A stretch of DNA of 64,000 nucleotides from Bacteroidaceae bacterium (GTDB lineage Bacteria > Bacteroidota > Bacteroidia > Bacteroidales > Bacteroidaceae), in the NCBI GenBank assembly GCA_017408685.1, contig JAFQUE010000082.1:1-64000 (forward strand), written 5' to 3'. How positions within the stretch are numbered: position 1 is the stretch's first letter; each line of letters opens with the position of its first letter. Of the stretch, positions 24,108-36,654 are shown piece by piece. Both the position numbers and the translations under genes were made by a program. The notes beneath the pieces were generated by a model. That model was not told where the DNA came from and did not search any database. It worked only from the letters and a program-made list of their open reading frames with translations.

Positions 24108-24160
24108 GGTTAATGTTAAATGTTAAACGTTTAATGTTTAATGTTTAGTGTTTAACGATT
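24108..24160 (-). repeat. Tandem TTAAACAT-type octamers before pflA
   Basis: Read on the minus strand the block is a series of TAAACACT and TAAACATT units followed by GTTTAACATTTAACATTAAC, with a TTAAACGTTTAA palindrome in the middle. Similar wording occurs before cutC at about 35038-35068. Confidence 0.55.
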
Positions 24161-24222
24161 ATTCTTGCGTGAATATAAGGTTTCTAAAGACCCTAAGGCG
24201 CAATCTTATAATTTATAGGTTA

Positions 24223-24255
24223 AAAATAGGCTGGCCTTGTGAGCCAGCCTATTTT
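24223..24255 (-). terminator. pflB terminator
   Basis: AAAATAGGCTGGC pairs perfectly with GCCAGCCTATTTT around a 7-base loop, 20 bases past the pflB stop. Confidence 0.88.
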
Positions 24256-24275
24256 CTATTGAACATTATCCGTCA

Positions 24276-26504
24276 TTACATGCGCTCGTGGAAAGAACGT
24301 GAGATAACCTCCAACTGGTGCTCGCGACTCAGTTTGATGAAGTTAACTGCGTAACCTGATACACGGATTGTCAACTGCGGATACTTCTCGGGGTGTTCCA
24401 TTGCGTCCATAAGCATCTCGCGGTTCAGCACGTTCACGTTCAGGTGGTGCGCACCCTTTGTAAAGTAACCGTCCATCAAGGTAACAAGGTTCTCAATACG
24501 TGTCTCATTGTCAACACCAAGTGACTTTGGTATGATTGAGAATGTGTTGCTGATACCGTCCTGTGAGTCACGATAGCGGAGTTTTGCTACTGAACTGAGC
24601 GAAGCAACAGCACCGTTCTTGTCGCGTCCGTGCATTGGGTTTGCACCCGGAGCGAAAGCAACACCCTTGGCACGACCGTCAGGTGTAGCACCAGTCTTCT
24701 TGCCATACATCACGTTTGATGTAATTGTAAGGAGTGACAATGTAGGCTTGGCGTTCTTGTATACAGGGTGCTTCTTGAGTTCCTCGCTGAAGAAGTAAAC
24801 CAGGTCAACACCAAGGTGGTCAACACGGTCATCGTCGTTACCGAAGCATGGGAAGTCATTCTCGATATCGAAAGACTCTGTAAGGCCGAGTTCATTGCGC
24901 TTAACTGTCACTTTACCATACTTGATAGCAGAGAGAGAGTCGATAGCGATAGAAAGACCTGCAACACCATATGCAAGGTTGATTGAAGGATCGGTATCGA
25001 TGAATGCCATCTGAGCCTTCTCGTAGTAGTACTTGTCGTGCATATAGTGGATGATGTTCATTGAGTCGTTGTAAACGCGTGCAATCTCAATGAGCACCTT
25101 CTTGTAGTTCTTCAACACCTCCTCATAGTCAAGGACATCACCCTCGAGAACAGGAATATCCTTTACTACGACTGTACCGGTGTTCTCGCAACGGCCACCG
25201 TTGATGGCAAGCAAGAGAGCCTTTGCAAAGTTACAACGTGCACCGAAGAACTGTATTTGGCGACCTATAGCCTGGTAAGATACGCAGCATGCGATACCGT
25301 AGTCGTCGCACTCACGAACCTCGCGCATGAGAGTATCGTTCTCGTACTGGATTGAAGATGTATCGATTGATACCTTTGCACAGAACTCCTTGAAACCTTC
25401 GGGAAGTTCGGGGCTCCACAGAACTGTCATGTTAGGTTCTGGCGAGGGACCGAGGTTGTAAAGTGTCTGCAAGAAGCGGAAAGATGTCTTTGTAACCTTT
25501 GTACGGCCATCGTTGAAGCGACCACCGATTGCCTCTGTCACCCATGTGGGGTCACCGGCAAAGAGGTCGTTATAAGACTGCATACGCAAGTGGCGAACCA
25601 TGCGGAGTTTGATTACGAACTGGTCGATGAGTTCCTGTGCGAATGTCTCGTCAATGTTGCCATGATCGAGGTCATACTGGATATATACATCAAGGAATGA
25701 AGAAACATTACCGAGTGACATTGCAGCACCGTCCTGCTCCTTGACAGCAGCAAGATATGCCATATATGTCCACTGTACTGCCTCCTGGGCGCTTGTAGCA
25801 GGACGAGAGAGGTCAAGACCATAATACTCACCCATAACCTTGATTTCGTTGAGAGCCTTAATCTGCTCTGCAACCTCCTCGCGAAGACGGATAGTATGCT
25901 CGGTCATTGGGCTGAGGAGACCCTTGAGGTCAGCCTTCTTTGCTTCGATAAGACGGTCGGCACCATAGAGTGCAAGACGACGGTAGTCACCGATTATACG
26001 GCCACGTGCATAGTTATCGGGCAGACCGGTCAAGAAACCGAGTGAACGGTACATACGGATTTCCTCTGTATATGCGTCGAACACACCGTCGTTGTGTGTC
26101 TTGCGGTAGTGATAGAAGATATCCTTTACCTTTTCGTCAACCTCAATGCCATTCTCGCGGCAGGCCTTCTCTACAACCTTTATACCGCCGAAAGGTTTGA
26201 TGGCACGCTTCAGGAGTTCGTCTGTCTGGAGACCTACAATGAGTTCGTTCTCCTTGTCAATGTAACCGGCCTTATGAGAAGTGATTGTAGAAACAGTCAC
26301 ATTGTCAAGAGCACGTACACCATTGTTTGCGCGCTCCTCCTCAAGAGCCTTGAGGCAAACGTTCCAAACTGCCTTTGTTCTCTCGGTGGGACCTACAAGG
26401 AAAGAGGCATCACCCTCATATGGAGTAATGTTCTCGTGTACAAAGTTACCTACATTGATCTCTTTGCTCCAAAGTCCATCCTTAAAATCAAGTTTCTTTT
26501 CCAT
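24276..26504 (-). CDS. pflB: Formate acetyltransferase (pyruvate formate-lyase)
   Basis: A 742-residue glycyl-radical enzyme that splits pyruvate with CoA into acetyl-CoA and formate. The active cysteines are Cys406-Cys407 in 'YGIACCVS'. The radical glycine is Gly717 in '[10 protein letters not shown]' near the C-terminus. Length and blocks match PflB rather than a glycerol or choline lyase. The acetyl-CoA it makes feeds Pta-AckA, both encoded at 56621-58870. A -7 box TAACTTTG is 75 bases upstream. pflA follows on the same strand. Confidence 0.97.
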   Translation of the reverse strand: MEKKLDFKDGLWSKEINVGNFVHENITPYEGDASFLVGPTERTKAVWNVCLKALEEERANNGVRALDNVTVSTITSHKAGYIDKENELIVGLQTDELLKRAIKPFGGIKVVEKACRENGIEVDEKVKDIFYHYRKTHNDGVFDAYTEEIRMYRSLGFLTGLPDNYARGRIIGDYRRLALYGADRLIEAKKADLKGLLSPMTEHTIRLREEVAEQIKALNEIKVMGEYYGLDLSRPATSAQEAVQWTYMAYLAAVKEQDGAAMSLGNVSSFLDVYIQYDLDHGNIDETFAQELIDQFVIKLRMVRHLRMQSYNDLFAGDPTWVTEAIGGRFNDGRTKVTKTSFRFLQTLYNLGPSPEPNMTVLWSPELPEGFKEFCAKVSIDTSSIQYENDTLMREVRECDDYGIACCVSYQAIGRQIQFFGARCNFAKALLLAINGGRCENTGTVVVKDIPVLEGDVLDYEEVLKNYKKVLIEIARVYNDSMNIIHYMHDKYYYEKAQMAFIDTDPSINLAYGVAGLSIAIDSLSAIKYGKVTVKRNELGLTESFDIENDFPCFGNDDDRVDHLGVDLVYFFSEELKKHPVYKNAKPTLSLLTITSNVMYGKKTGATPDGRAKGVAFAPGANPMHGRDKNGAVASLSSVAKLRYRDSQDGISNTFSIIPKSLGVDNETRIENLVTLMDGYFTKGAHHLNVNVLNREMLMDAMEHPEKYPQLTIRVSGYAVNFIKLSREHQLEVISRSFHERM

Positions 26505-26578
26505 AGTTATTTTACTTGTTTATTAAAAATGTTCACATTATTTAACGCGGTAGAAACCAGCATTTCCACTCTGCACTG

Positions 26579-26586
26579 CAAAGTTA
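26579..26586 (-). promoter_or_regulatory. Promoter -7 box of pflB
   Basis: Minus-strand TAACTTTG; it gives a 5' leader of about 68 bases. No clear Fnr- or Crp-like site was seen. Confidence 0.6.
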
Positions 26587-26666
26587 ATAAAAAAACATCT
26601 ATAATACATTATAAAAACAGGATATTTTTTTGAAATTATTTCATTTTTAAAATTATTTCAGATTGA

Positions 26667-27395
26667 TTACCTGAAAAAAGCAGCTACGCCGCTCAAAAAC
26701 ATAATAGAATAGACCACAAACTTGAACATGCGACCATTGATTGCATTGAACATCTTGTTGCCGAAAAAGAGGCCGAGCAGGACACCGGCTGCCCCAATTG
26801 CTAAATAGTGAGGTGTTGAAGAAGTGTAATATCCCCCACCCGACCTGAAACAGAGGTATACAAGGTTGAACGACAGCCAGAAAGCCTGCATTGTGGCCAT
26901 ATATGCCTTTTTGTCATTTATTGTATTTATGCCATAAAGGACAACAGGAGGTCCGGGCATTCCGAACATGGCACCCATAACACCGCTCACTGCACCGACA
27001 GCACATTGCGACCAACAGGAAGTGAACACTCCTTTTATTCTGCTTTCGAAGAAGAAAAAATAGAGCGAAACCAAAATAAGTGCAACACCGAGAAAGGTAC
27101 GTAACAGTTCGCTGCTGAAAGAGAGCATGAAATTAATCACAAAAAATGAGACAAAAGCATTTGAAAGAAACACCAGACCCATTTTTCGCCACCTGACATA
27201 ACCGAAATTACGAAGTAGGATGAATAATGCGGTACTGCCCGACAGAAGCCCGGAAAGAGCAACAGCCTCGTTGTATGACGGCATAACGTGAGGCAGGAAC
27301 ATCATAATAAAAATTCCAAAGCCGAACCCCGACACACGTTGCACAAAAGCAGCACATGCCGACAAAGCGAATATGACAACAACAAGTTCCGACAT
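26667..27395 (-). CDS. TauE/SafE family membrane permease
   Basis: A 242-residue integral membrane protein with seven or eight hydrophobic spans. The repeated 'GFGFGIFIMMFLPHVMPSYNEAVALSGLLSG' and 'GAVSGVMGAMFGMPGPPVVLYGI' segments are typical of the sulfite exporter TauE/SafE family. Family members move sulfite, sulfoacetate or other organic anions; the substrate here is unknown. It lies between pflB and the beta-galactosidase gene without close partners (98 bases from the one, 162 from the other). Confidence 0.88.
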   Translation of the reverse strand: MSELVVVIFALSACAAFVQRVSGFGFGIFIMMFLPHVMPSYNEAVALSGLLSGSTALFILLRNFGYVRWRKMGLVFLSNAFVSFFVINFMLSFSSELLRTFLGVALILVSLYFFFFESRIKGVFTSCWSQCAVGAVSGVMGAMFGMPGPPVVLYGINTINDKKAYMATMQAFWLSFNLVYLCFRSGGGYYTSSTPHYLAIGAAGVLLGLFFGNKMFNAINGRMFKFVVYSIMFLSGVAAFFR

Positions 27396-27436
27396 TTGAA
27401 CTTACCTTATTATAAGTAGTGATTAGTAACTTAAGA

Positions 27437-27474
27437 GAACTAAAGGGGAACTTCAGTTGCCTTTAGTTCCCCTT
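27437..27474 (-). terminator. Terminator after the GH2 gene, two alternative stems
   Basis: GAACTAAAGG (27437-27446) pairs with CCTTTAGTTC (27460-27469), or AAGGGGAACT (27443-27452) pairs with AGTTCCCCTT (27465-27474). The stems share bases and exclude each other. Confidence 0.6.
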
Positions 27475-27493
27475 AATTTCCCTAAAATCGATA

Positions 27494-31777
<4,284 letters not shown>

Positions 31778-31805
31778 TCAGTTAATTCATATCACGTTTT
31801 CGCAC

Positions 31806-31813
31806 CAAAGATA
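31806..31813 (-). promoter_or_regulatory. Promoter -7 box of the GH2 gene
   Basis: Minus-strand TATCTTTG, 37 bases before the ATG. Confidence 0.6.
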
Positions 31814-31892
31814 TAAAAAGTTATGAATTTATAATAAAATATAAAATACAAGTTAAGTAAATTATATTTTTTCAGAACTCACTATTTTGAAG

Positions 31893-31900
31893 TATCTTCG
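31893..31900 (+). promoter_or_regulatory. Promoter -7 box of the M23 peptidase gene
   Basis: TATCTTCG with a run of T about 20 bases upstream; the ATG is at 31922. Confidence 0.55.
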
Positions 31901-31921
31901 CGCAAGACATAAAAAAGCACG

Positions 31922-33187
31922 ATGAAAATAAACATTATAGCAATAACCGCCATTACAGTACTTGTTGCGCTGGGGCTGGTTCTTATTCTGATTCCGCAGA
32001 AGAATGAAGGGATAGCAGAGAGCGAACAAATTGAAAATGTAACCATTGACAGCATTCCTGCGCCTGTTGCCACAAAATACGGGTTACCCATAGAGGAATT
32101 CATTGTCACATACGACACCGTCAGACAAAGGGAAACACTTGCGACGGTCATGTACAGATTAGGATTCAGTTCCAATGATATATACAGAATAACCCAATGC
32201 CCCGACACGGTGTTTGACGAGAGAAAGATTCGTCCCGGACAGGCATGCGCACTACTATGCGGCAACGATAGCACTCCACACTATTTTATTTATGAGACAA
32301 ACCCCAAAAGTTATGTAACCTTTGATATCGCGAACGGATTTACCGCCGCAAAATGCGAGAAGCCTACTGTTTGGAAGAGCGCAGAGGTTGCCGGGCGCGT
32401 AAACTCATCACTATGGGTTGCAATGCAAGAGAGTGGCACTTCTCCACAACTGGCAGTAGAGATGTCACATATATTCGGATGGTCAATTGACTTCTTCGGC
32501 ATTCAGAAAGGCGACGAATTCCGTCTCATCTACTCTCGCGAGCATGTTGAAGACAAACCATTGAACAACTACCGCATTGAAGCCGCGTCGTTCAGCGCGT
32601 CGGGCAACACAGTATATGCCATACCTTTTACTCAAGGCGAAGAGGAACTGTTCTACAACATTGACGGCAACAGCCTTGAGGGCGCATTCCTTAAAGCACC
32701 GCTCGATTTCTACCGTATATCTTCAAAATTCTCCAACAGCCGCTATCACCCCGTTCTCAAACGCTACCGCGCCCACCATGGAGTAGACTATGCAGCGCCC
32801 ACAGGCACTCCGGTATATGCAATCGGCAGCGGAAAAGTCATAAAGAAAGGCTACCAGGCCAACGGAGGCGGCAACTACGTAAAGATTCGCCACAACAGCA
32901 CATATACAACCACATACATGCACCTGTCAAAATTTGCAAAAGGTTTGAAAGAAGGCGACCATGTAAAACAGAAACAGGTAATCGGTTATGTGGGTTCAAC
33001 AGGACTTTCTACAGGCCCTCACCTCGATTTCCGCGTACACGAGAACGGGAAGCCGGTAAACCCGCTCACAATAAAGTCGCAGCCCAAAATGCCTATAAGC
33101 GACGCCAACAAGGAAGCATTCGCCATTGTAAGAGATTCTTTAGTGAACAGGCTTGCCGATATTAAATTGACGCTCAAGCAAGAATGA
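31922..33187 (+). CDS. M23 family peptidoglycan endopeptidase
   Basis: A 421-residue protein with an N-terminal membrane anchor (about 5-25), a LysM-like/OapA-like middle and a C-terminal M23 (LytM) domain (about 270-385). Metal and catalytic residues are His285 and Asp289 ('HHGVDY'), His334 ('YMHLS') and His367 in 'GPHLDFRV'. The usual HxH is HxD here, with Asp369 in the place of the third zinc ligand. It should cut peptidoglycan cross-links or activate an amidase in the periplasm during growth or division. Divergent from the GH2 gene, monocistronic. Confidence 0.88.
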   Translation: MKINIIAITAITVLVALGLVLILIPQKNEGIAESEQIENVTIDSIPAPVATKYGLPIEEFIVTYDTVRQRETLATVMYRLGFSSNDIYRITQCPDTVFDERKIRPGQACALLCGNDSTPHYFIYETNPKSYVTFDIANGFTAAKCEKPTVWKSAEVAGRVNSSLWVAMQESGTSPQLAVEMSHIFGWSIDFFGIQKGDEFRLIYSREHVEDKPLNNYRIEAASFSASGNTVYAIPFTQGEEELFYNIDGNSLEGAFLKAPLDFYRISSKFSNSRYHPVLKRYRAHHGVDYAAPTGTPVYAIGSGKVIKKGYQANGGGNYVKIRHNSTYTTTYMHLSKFAKGLKEGDHVKQKQVIGYVGSTGLSTGPHLDFRVHENGKPVNPLTIKSQPKMPISDANKEAFAIVRDSLVNRLADIKLTLKQE

Positions 33188-33245
33188 TATAAAATAATGA
33201 ACCGGCACTTATAAGCAACCAAAGCAGAATACCTTGAAGTAGAGG

Positions 33246-33542
33246 CTATTTGTTCTTTCTTTTTGGATTAGCAGGGAACCATCCCTTCTCCACCCTCTTC
33301 TTCTGTTGAAAAACTTCTCCGATACTCCAGAAAGAGGAGAAAGCCACCACACCCAGGATTATTGACAATATGAGATTGCCTACCAACAAAGAGGCACCGG
33401 CAAACACAATCCCGAGCAACATGAACAGCCACCAGCTCTTGACGCCGATGTAATACTCGGCCTTGATTACAAGCGGATGGAAAAGTCCTATTATCAAAAA
33501 TGTGGCGACACCTATTATTATTCCAGAAAAATCGAATTCCAT
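33246..33542 (-). CDS. DUF4491 family membrane protein
   Basis: A 98-residue protein with three hydrophobic spans (about 6-22, 36-53 and 55-72) and a basic tail (ANPKRKNK). The pattern 'GLFHPLVIKAEYYIGVKSWWLFMLLGI' and 'SIGEVFQQKKRVEKGWFPANPKR' matches DUF4491, a small inner-membrane family of unknown function. Start taken at the ATG 33542; the frame is open further upstream but that part would overlap the fucosidase start and is not family-like. Confidence 0.82.
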   Translation of the reverse strand: MEFDFSGIIIGVATFLIIGLFHPLVIKAEYYIGVKSWWLFMLLGIVFAGASLLVGNLILSIILGVVAFSSFWSIGEVFQQKKRVEKGWFPANPKRKNK

Positions 33543-33669
33543 AAACAGTTCATCTTTTGTCGCGCAAAAATAGCGACAAAACAGATAAACGCAAAAGAAT
33601 AATTTGTTGTTTTCGTATTGTTCGTTTATTTTTGTGACAAATGAATAATTTTGAAAACATATAAAAATC

Positions 33670-34995
33670 ATGAACATTCTAAAGAGAATAATCCATGCTG
33701 GGGCGTTGGCAACACTGCTTTTTGCCTCCACAGTCGCCAATGCACAGACGGCAGAGTACATCCCAACCCCGGAAAACCTGAAGGCACGTCAGGAGTTTGC
33801 CGACAGCAAGTTCGGAATTTTCATACATTGGGGCATATACAGCATGTTCGCGCAGGGAGAGTGGTATTTGCAGAACTACCCTATTGACAAAGCCGAATAT
33901 GCCAAGGCCGCCGACGCATTCTACCCCCACCGTTTCAATGCAAAGGAGTGGGTTGCGGCAATAAAGGACGCCGGCGCAAAATACATATGTTTCACCAGCC
34001 GTCACCACGACAGTTTCTCTATGTGGGACACAGAACAGAGCAGTTACAACATTGTGGACGCAACCCCGTTCGGTCGTGACGTAATAAAGGAACTTGCCGA
34101 AGAGTGTCACAGGCAGGGAATAAAGTTGCACCTCTACTACTCGCATATCGACTGGGCGCGCGACGACTATCCCTTGGGGCGCACAGGCACAAAAGTAATC
34201 GGGCGTGACAAGACAAAGGCCAACTGGCCCGCATACTACGATTTCATGAACGCACAGTTGACCGAACTGCTCAGCAACTACGGTGAGATTGGAGCAATAT
34301 GGTTCGACGGCAAATGGGACCGCGACCAGGATACAATCCCTTTCAACTGGCAACTCGACGAGCAATATGCCATGATACACCGCCTGCAACCGGCCTGCCT
34401 CATTGGCAACAACCACCACGAAACACCCAACCCGGGCGAAGATATACAGATTTTCGAGCGCGACCTGCCGGGCGAGAACAAGGCCGGCCTTAGCGGACAG
34501 GACGTCAGCCGTCTTCCACTTGAGACATGCCAGACAATGAACGGCATGTGGGGATACAAACTCGTTGACCAGAACTACAAGAGCACAGAGACGTTGCTCC
34601 GACTGCTCATAAGCACATCGGGTAAGGGTGCCAATCTGTTGCTGAATGTAGGACCACAGCCCAATGGAGAAATCCCCGCAGCAGCCCTTGAGCGCATGAA
34701 GGAGATGGGCGAATGGTTACGCGCCAACGGCGAGACCGTATACGGCACAACGGCCGGTGACATTCCCGCACAGGATTGGGGAGTGACCACACGCGAGGGC
34801 AACCGCCTTTTCGTGCACATATTCAATCACGACAGCAAGGAACTCCTGCTTCCGCTTGAATGCAAGGTAAAGAAAGCCTTTACGTTTGCCGACAAACAGC
34901 CTGTCAAGTTCAAGAAAACCAAAGAGGGCGTGAAACTGATGTTCAACGAAGTACCTACAGGTGTAGATTATATCATTGAACTTGTAACAAAGTAA
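33670..34995 (+). CDS. Alpha-L-fucosidase, family GH29
   Basis: A 441-residue exported hydrolase with signal peptide (cleavage near NAQ/TA). GH29 blocks: 'FGIFIHWGIYSMFAQGEWY', 'AGAKYICFTSRHHDSFSMWDTEQSSYNIV', 'GIKLHLYYSHIDW', and the nucleophile Asp213 in 'GAIWFDGKWD'. It removes fucose from host or plant glycans by a retaining mechanism. A possible -7 box TAATTTTG lies at 33646-33653. The next gene, cutC, starts 82 bases later. With the GH2 enzyme it points to use of mucin-like or milk-type glycans. Confidence 0.93.
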   Translation: MNILKRIIHAGALATLLFASTVANAQTAEYIPTPENLKARQEFADSKFGIFIHWGIYSMFAQGEWYLQNYPIDKAEYAKAADAFYPHRFNAKEWVAAIKDAGAKYICFTSRHHDSFSMWDTEQSSYNIVDATPFGRDVIKELAEECHRQGIKLHLYYSHIDWARDDYPLGRTGTKVIGRDKTKANWPAYYDFMNAQLTELLSNYGEIGAIWFDGKWDRDQDTIPFNWQLDEQYAMIHRLQPACLIGNNHHETPNPGEDIQIFERDLPGENKAGLSGQDVSRLPLETCQTMNGMWGYKLVDQNYKSTETLLRLLISTSGKGANLLLNVGPQPNGEIPAAALERMKEMGEWLRANGETVYGTTAGDIPAQDWGVTTREGNRLFVHIFNHDSKELLLPLECKVKKAFTFADKQPVKFKKTKEGVKLMFNEVPTGVDYIIELVTK

Positions 34996-35077
34996 GGCAA
35001 CATTGACACGTAAACAGCGAATTATGCACTTGCCCCAACATTTAACATTAAACAAAACATTAAACACCCCAACAGCC

Positions 35078-35812
35078 ATGCCAATCCTTGAAATTTGTGC
35101 CGGCAGCGTTGAGAGCGCCATTGCCGCGCGCAACGGCGGAGCACAGCGTATTGAACTTTGCGCAGCATTGGAAGTGGGCGGAGTAACCCCATCGGCCGGT
35201 CTCATTGCCGAAGCACGCAAAATAGAAGGAGTTGTACTGAACGTGATAATACGCCCACGCGGCGGAGATTTCCTTTATAACGAATACGAAGCCGCATGCA
35301 TGGAACAGGACATACGCACCTGCAAGCAACTGGGCGTTGACGGCGTTGTCATTGGTGCGCTTACTGCTGACGGTGATATCGACACCACGCTGTGCAAGCG
35401 CCTTATTGCAGCAGCCGACGGCATGGCTGTCACATTCCACCGTGCTTTCGACATGTGCCGTGACCCGCAAAAAGCGCTTGAGGAACTTATCTCACTTGGG
35501 TGCGACAGAGTACTCACATCGGGACAGGCAGCAACAGCCCAGGCAGGTATTCCCCTGCTGAAAGAGCTTGTGGAGCAGGCCGACGGGCGCATAATAATAA
35601 TGCCCGGATGCGGAGTGAACAGCAGCAACGCAAGCGCAATACTACAGGCTACAGGCGCCAATGAGATTCACGCATCGGCACGCAAGAGTGTAGGCAGTGG
35701 CATGAAGTTCCGTCATAGCGGGGTGAGTATGGGTAACCCTGACAGTGACGAGTATGCACGCAAAGAGACCGATGTGAACGAAGTAAAAGCCATTATTGCC
35801 AGTTTTGCATGA
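35078..35812 (+). CDS. cutC: CutC family protein
   Basis: A 244-residue TIM-barrel protein of the CutC family, once called a copper homeostasis protein; its enzymatic role is not settled. Family blocks: '[36 protein letters not shown]', '[16 protein letters not shown]', '[10 protein letters not shown]', 'VTFHRAFDM', '[11 protein letters not shown]' and '[11 protein letters not shown]'. Start taken at the ATG 35078; an open frame upstream lies in the TTTAACATTAAAC-type leader repeat and is not family-like. The stop overlaps the xpt start (ATGA). Confidence 0.92.
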   Translation: MPILEICAGSVESAIAARNGGAQRIELCAALEVGGVTPSAGLIAEARKIEGVVLNVIIRPRGGDFLYNEYEAACMEQDIRTCKQLGVDGVVIGALTADGDIDTTLCKRLIAAADGMAVTFHRAFDMCRDPQKALEELISLGCDRVLTSGQAATAQAGIPLLKELVEQADGRIIIMPGCGVNSSNASAILQATGANEIHASARKSVGSGMKFRHSGVSMGNPDSDEYARKETDVNEVKAIIASFA

Positions 35813-36378
35813 AAGCACTGAAAGAACGTATTCTAAAAGACGGAAGATGCCTTGAAGGAGGCATCCTTAAAGTAGACAGTTTCATCAATCACCAGATGGA
35901 CCCGCTACTTATGATGGAGATGGCAAAAGAGTTTGTCGAGAGATTCAAAGACAGTGATATTGACAAGGTCATCACCGTAGAGGCAAGCGGCATAGCACCG
36001 GCAATCATGGTCGCTTACCTGATGAAGGTGCCTGTAGCCTTTGCAAAGAAGAAGATTCCGAGCACAATGGAGGGGGTACTGAAAAGCGAAGTATTCTCCT
36101 TCACAAAGAGCCGTTCATACAACATCTGCGTCAGCGACAGTTTCTTGCTGAGAGGCGAGAGGTGTCTTTTCATCGATGATTTTCTTGCCAATGGCAATGC
36201 GGCAACCGGAATACTGGACCTTGCAGCCCAGGCCGGAGCCGAGATTGTGGGAATGGGATTCCTTATAGAGAAATCGTTCCAGGCCGGAGGCAGGATGCTT
36301 CGCGAAAAAGGCATCCATGTGGAATCACTTGCCATAATAGAGAGTCTTGACAACTGCGAGATAAAAATCAAGGAATAA
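35809..36378 (+). CDS. xpt: Xanthine phosphoribosyltransferase
   Basis: A 189-residue purine salvage enzyme that joins xanthine and PRPP to give XMP. The PRPP loop is '[17 protein letters not shown]', and the Xpt opening '[29 protein letters not shown]' is clear. Coupled to cutC by an ATGA overlap. No purine riboswitch fold was seen upstream of cutC or xpt, so regulation is unlikely to use one. A terminator follows. Confidence 0.95.
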   Translation: MKALKERILKDGRCLEGGILKVDSFINHQMDPLLMMEMAKEFVERFKDSDIDKVITVEASGIAPAIMVAYLMKVPVAFAKKKIPSTMEGVLKSEVFSFTKSRSYNICVSDSFLLRGERCLFIDDFLANGNAATGILDLAAQAGAEIVGMGFLIEKSFQAGGRMLREKGIHVESLAIIESLDNCEIKIKE

Positions 36379-36403
36379 TAAGAAACTGTTTGAATTTATA
36401 ATA

Positions 36404-36433
36404 AAAAATGGAGACCGTGGTCTCCATTTTTTT
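36404..36433 (+). terminator. xpt terminator
   Basis: AAAATGGAGACC pairs with GGTCTCCATTTT across a two-base GT loop, followed by a T run. It overlaps the 3' end of the small minus-strand ORF. Confidence 0.9.
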
Positions 36434-36596
36434 ATTGCCGGTCATTCTCAAACGTCTGCAGCCACAGGTGGAAGTCATCAACTGTAGCATATTCGTTTAT
36501 ATCAATGTAGTTGATTGCATAGTCAAGCGGGACCGAATATCCGTAACGGGAATAAAGTTCCGCAACAAGTTCTTCTGGTGTTATGGGCGTAAACAT
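36432..36596 (-). CDS. Small hypothetical protein (54 aa)
   Basis: The ATG at 36596 opens a 54-residue acidic protein starting MFTPITPEELVAELYSRYGY and containing 'INYIDINEYATVDDFHLWLQTFE'. Composition is normal for a soluble helical protein, with no signal or membrane span. A GTG 18 bases upstream lies inside the terminator stem of the preceding gene and is less likely. It sits between two terminators with no promoter seen, so expression would need read-through. No family recognised. Confidence 0.45.
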   Translation of the reverse strand: MFTPITPEELVAELYSRYGYSVPLDYAINYIDINEYATVDDFHLWLQTFENDRQ

Positions 36597-36608
36597 AAGA
36601 ATGCCAAC

Positions 36609-36648
36609 AAACACATTTGCCCCAGCGCGCGCTGGGGCAAATGTGTTT
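36609..36648 (-). terminator. Terminator of the transglutaminase-like gene
   Basis: A perfect 40-base palindrome (half-site AAACACATTTGCCCCAGCGC) 6 bases past the stop codon. Confidence 0.88.
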
Positions 36649-36654
36649 TACTAC

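Noticed and set aside
24094..24275. Fnr-type box before pflA
   Set aside because: Only half of a TTGAT-N4-ATCAA site is present; the match is no better than chance in AT-rich DNA.
34996..35080. Purine riboswitch before cutC-xpt
   Set aside because: No three-way junction with the conserved loop bases could be found; the stretch is a simple AT-rich repeat.
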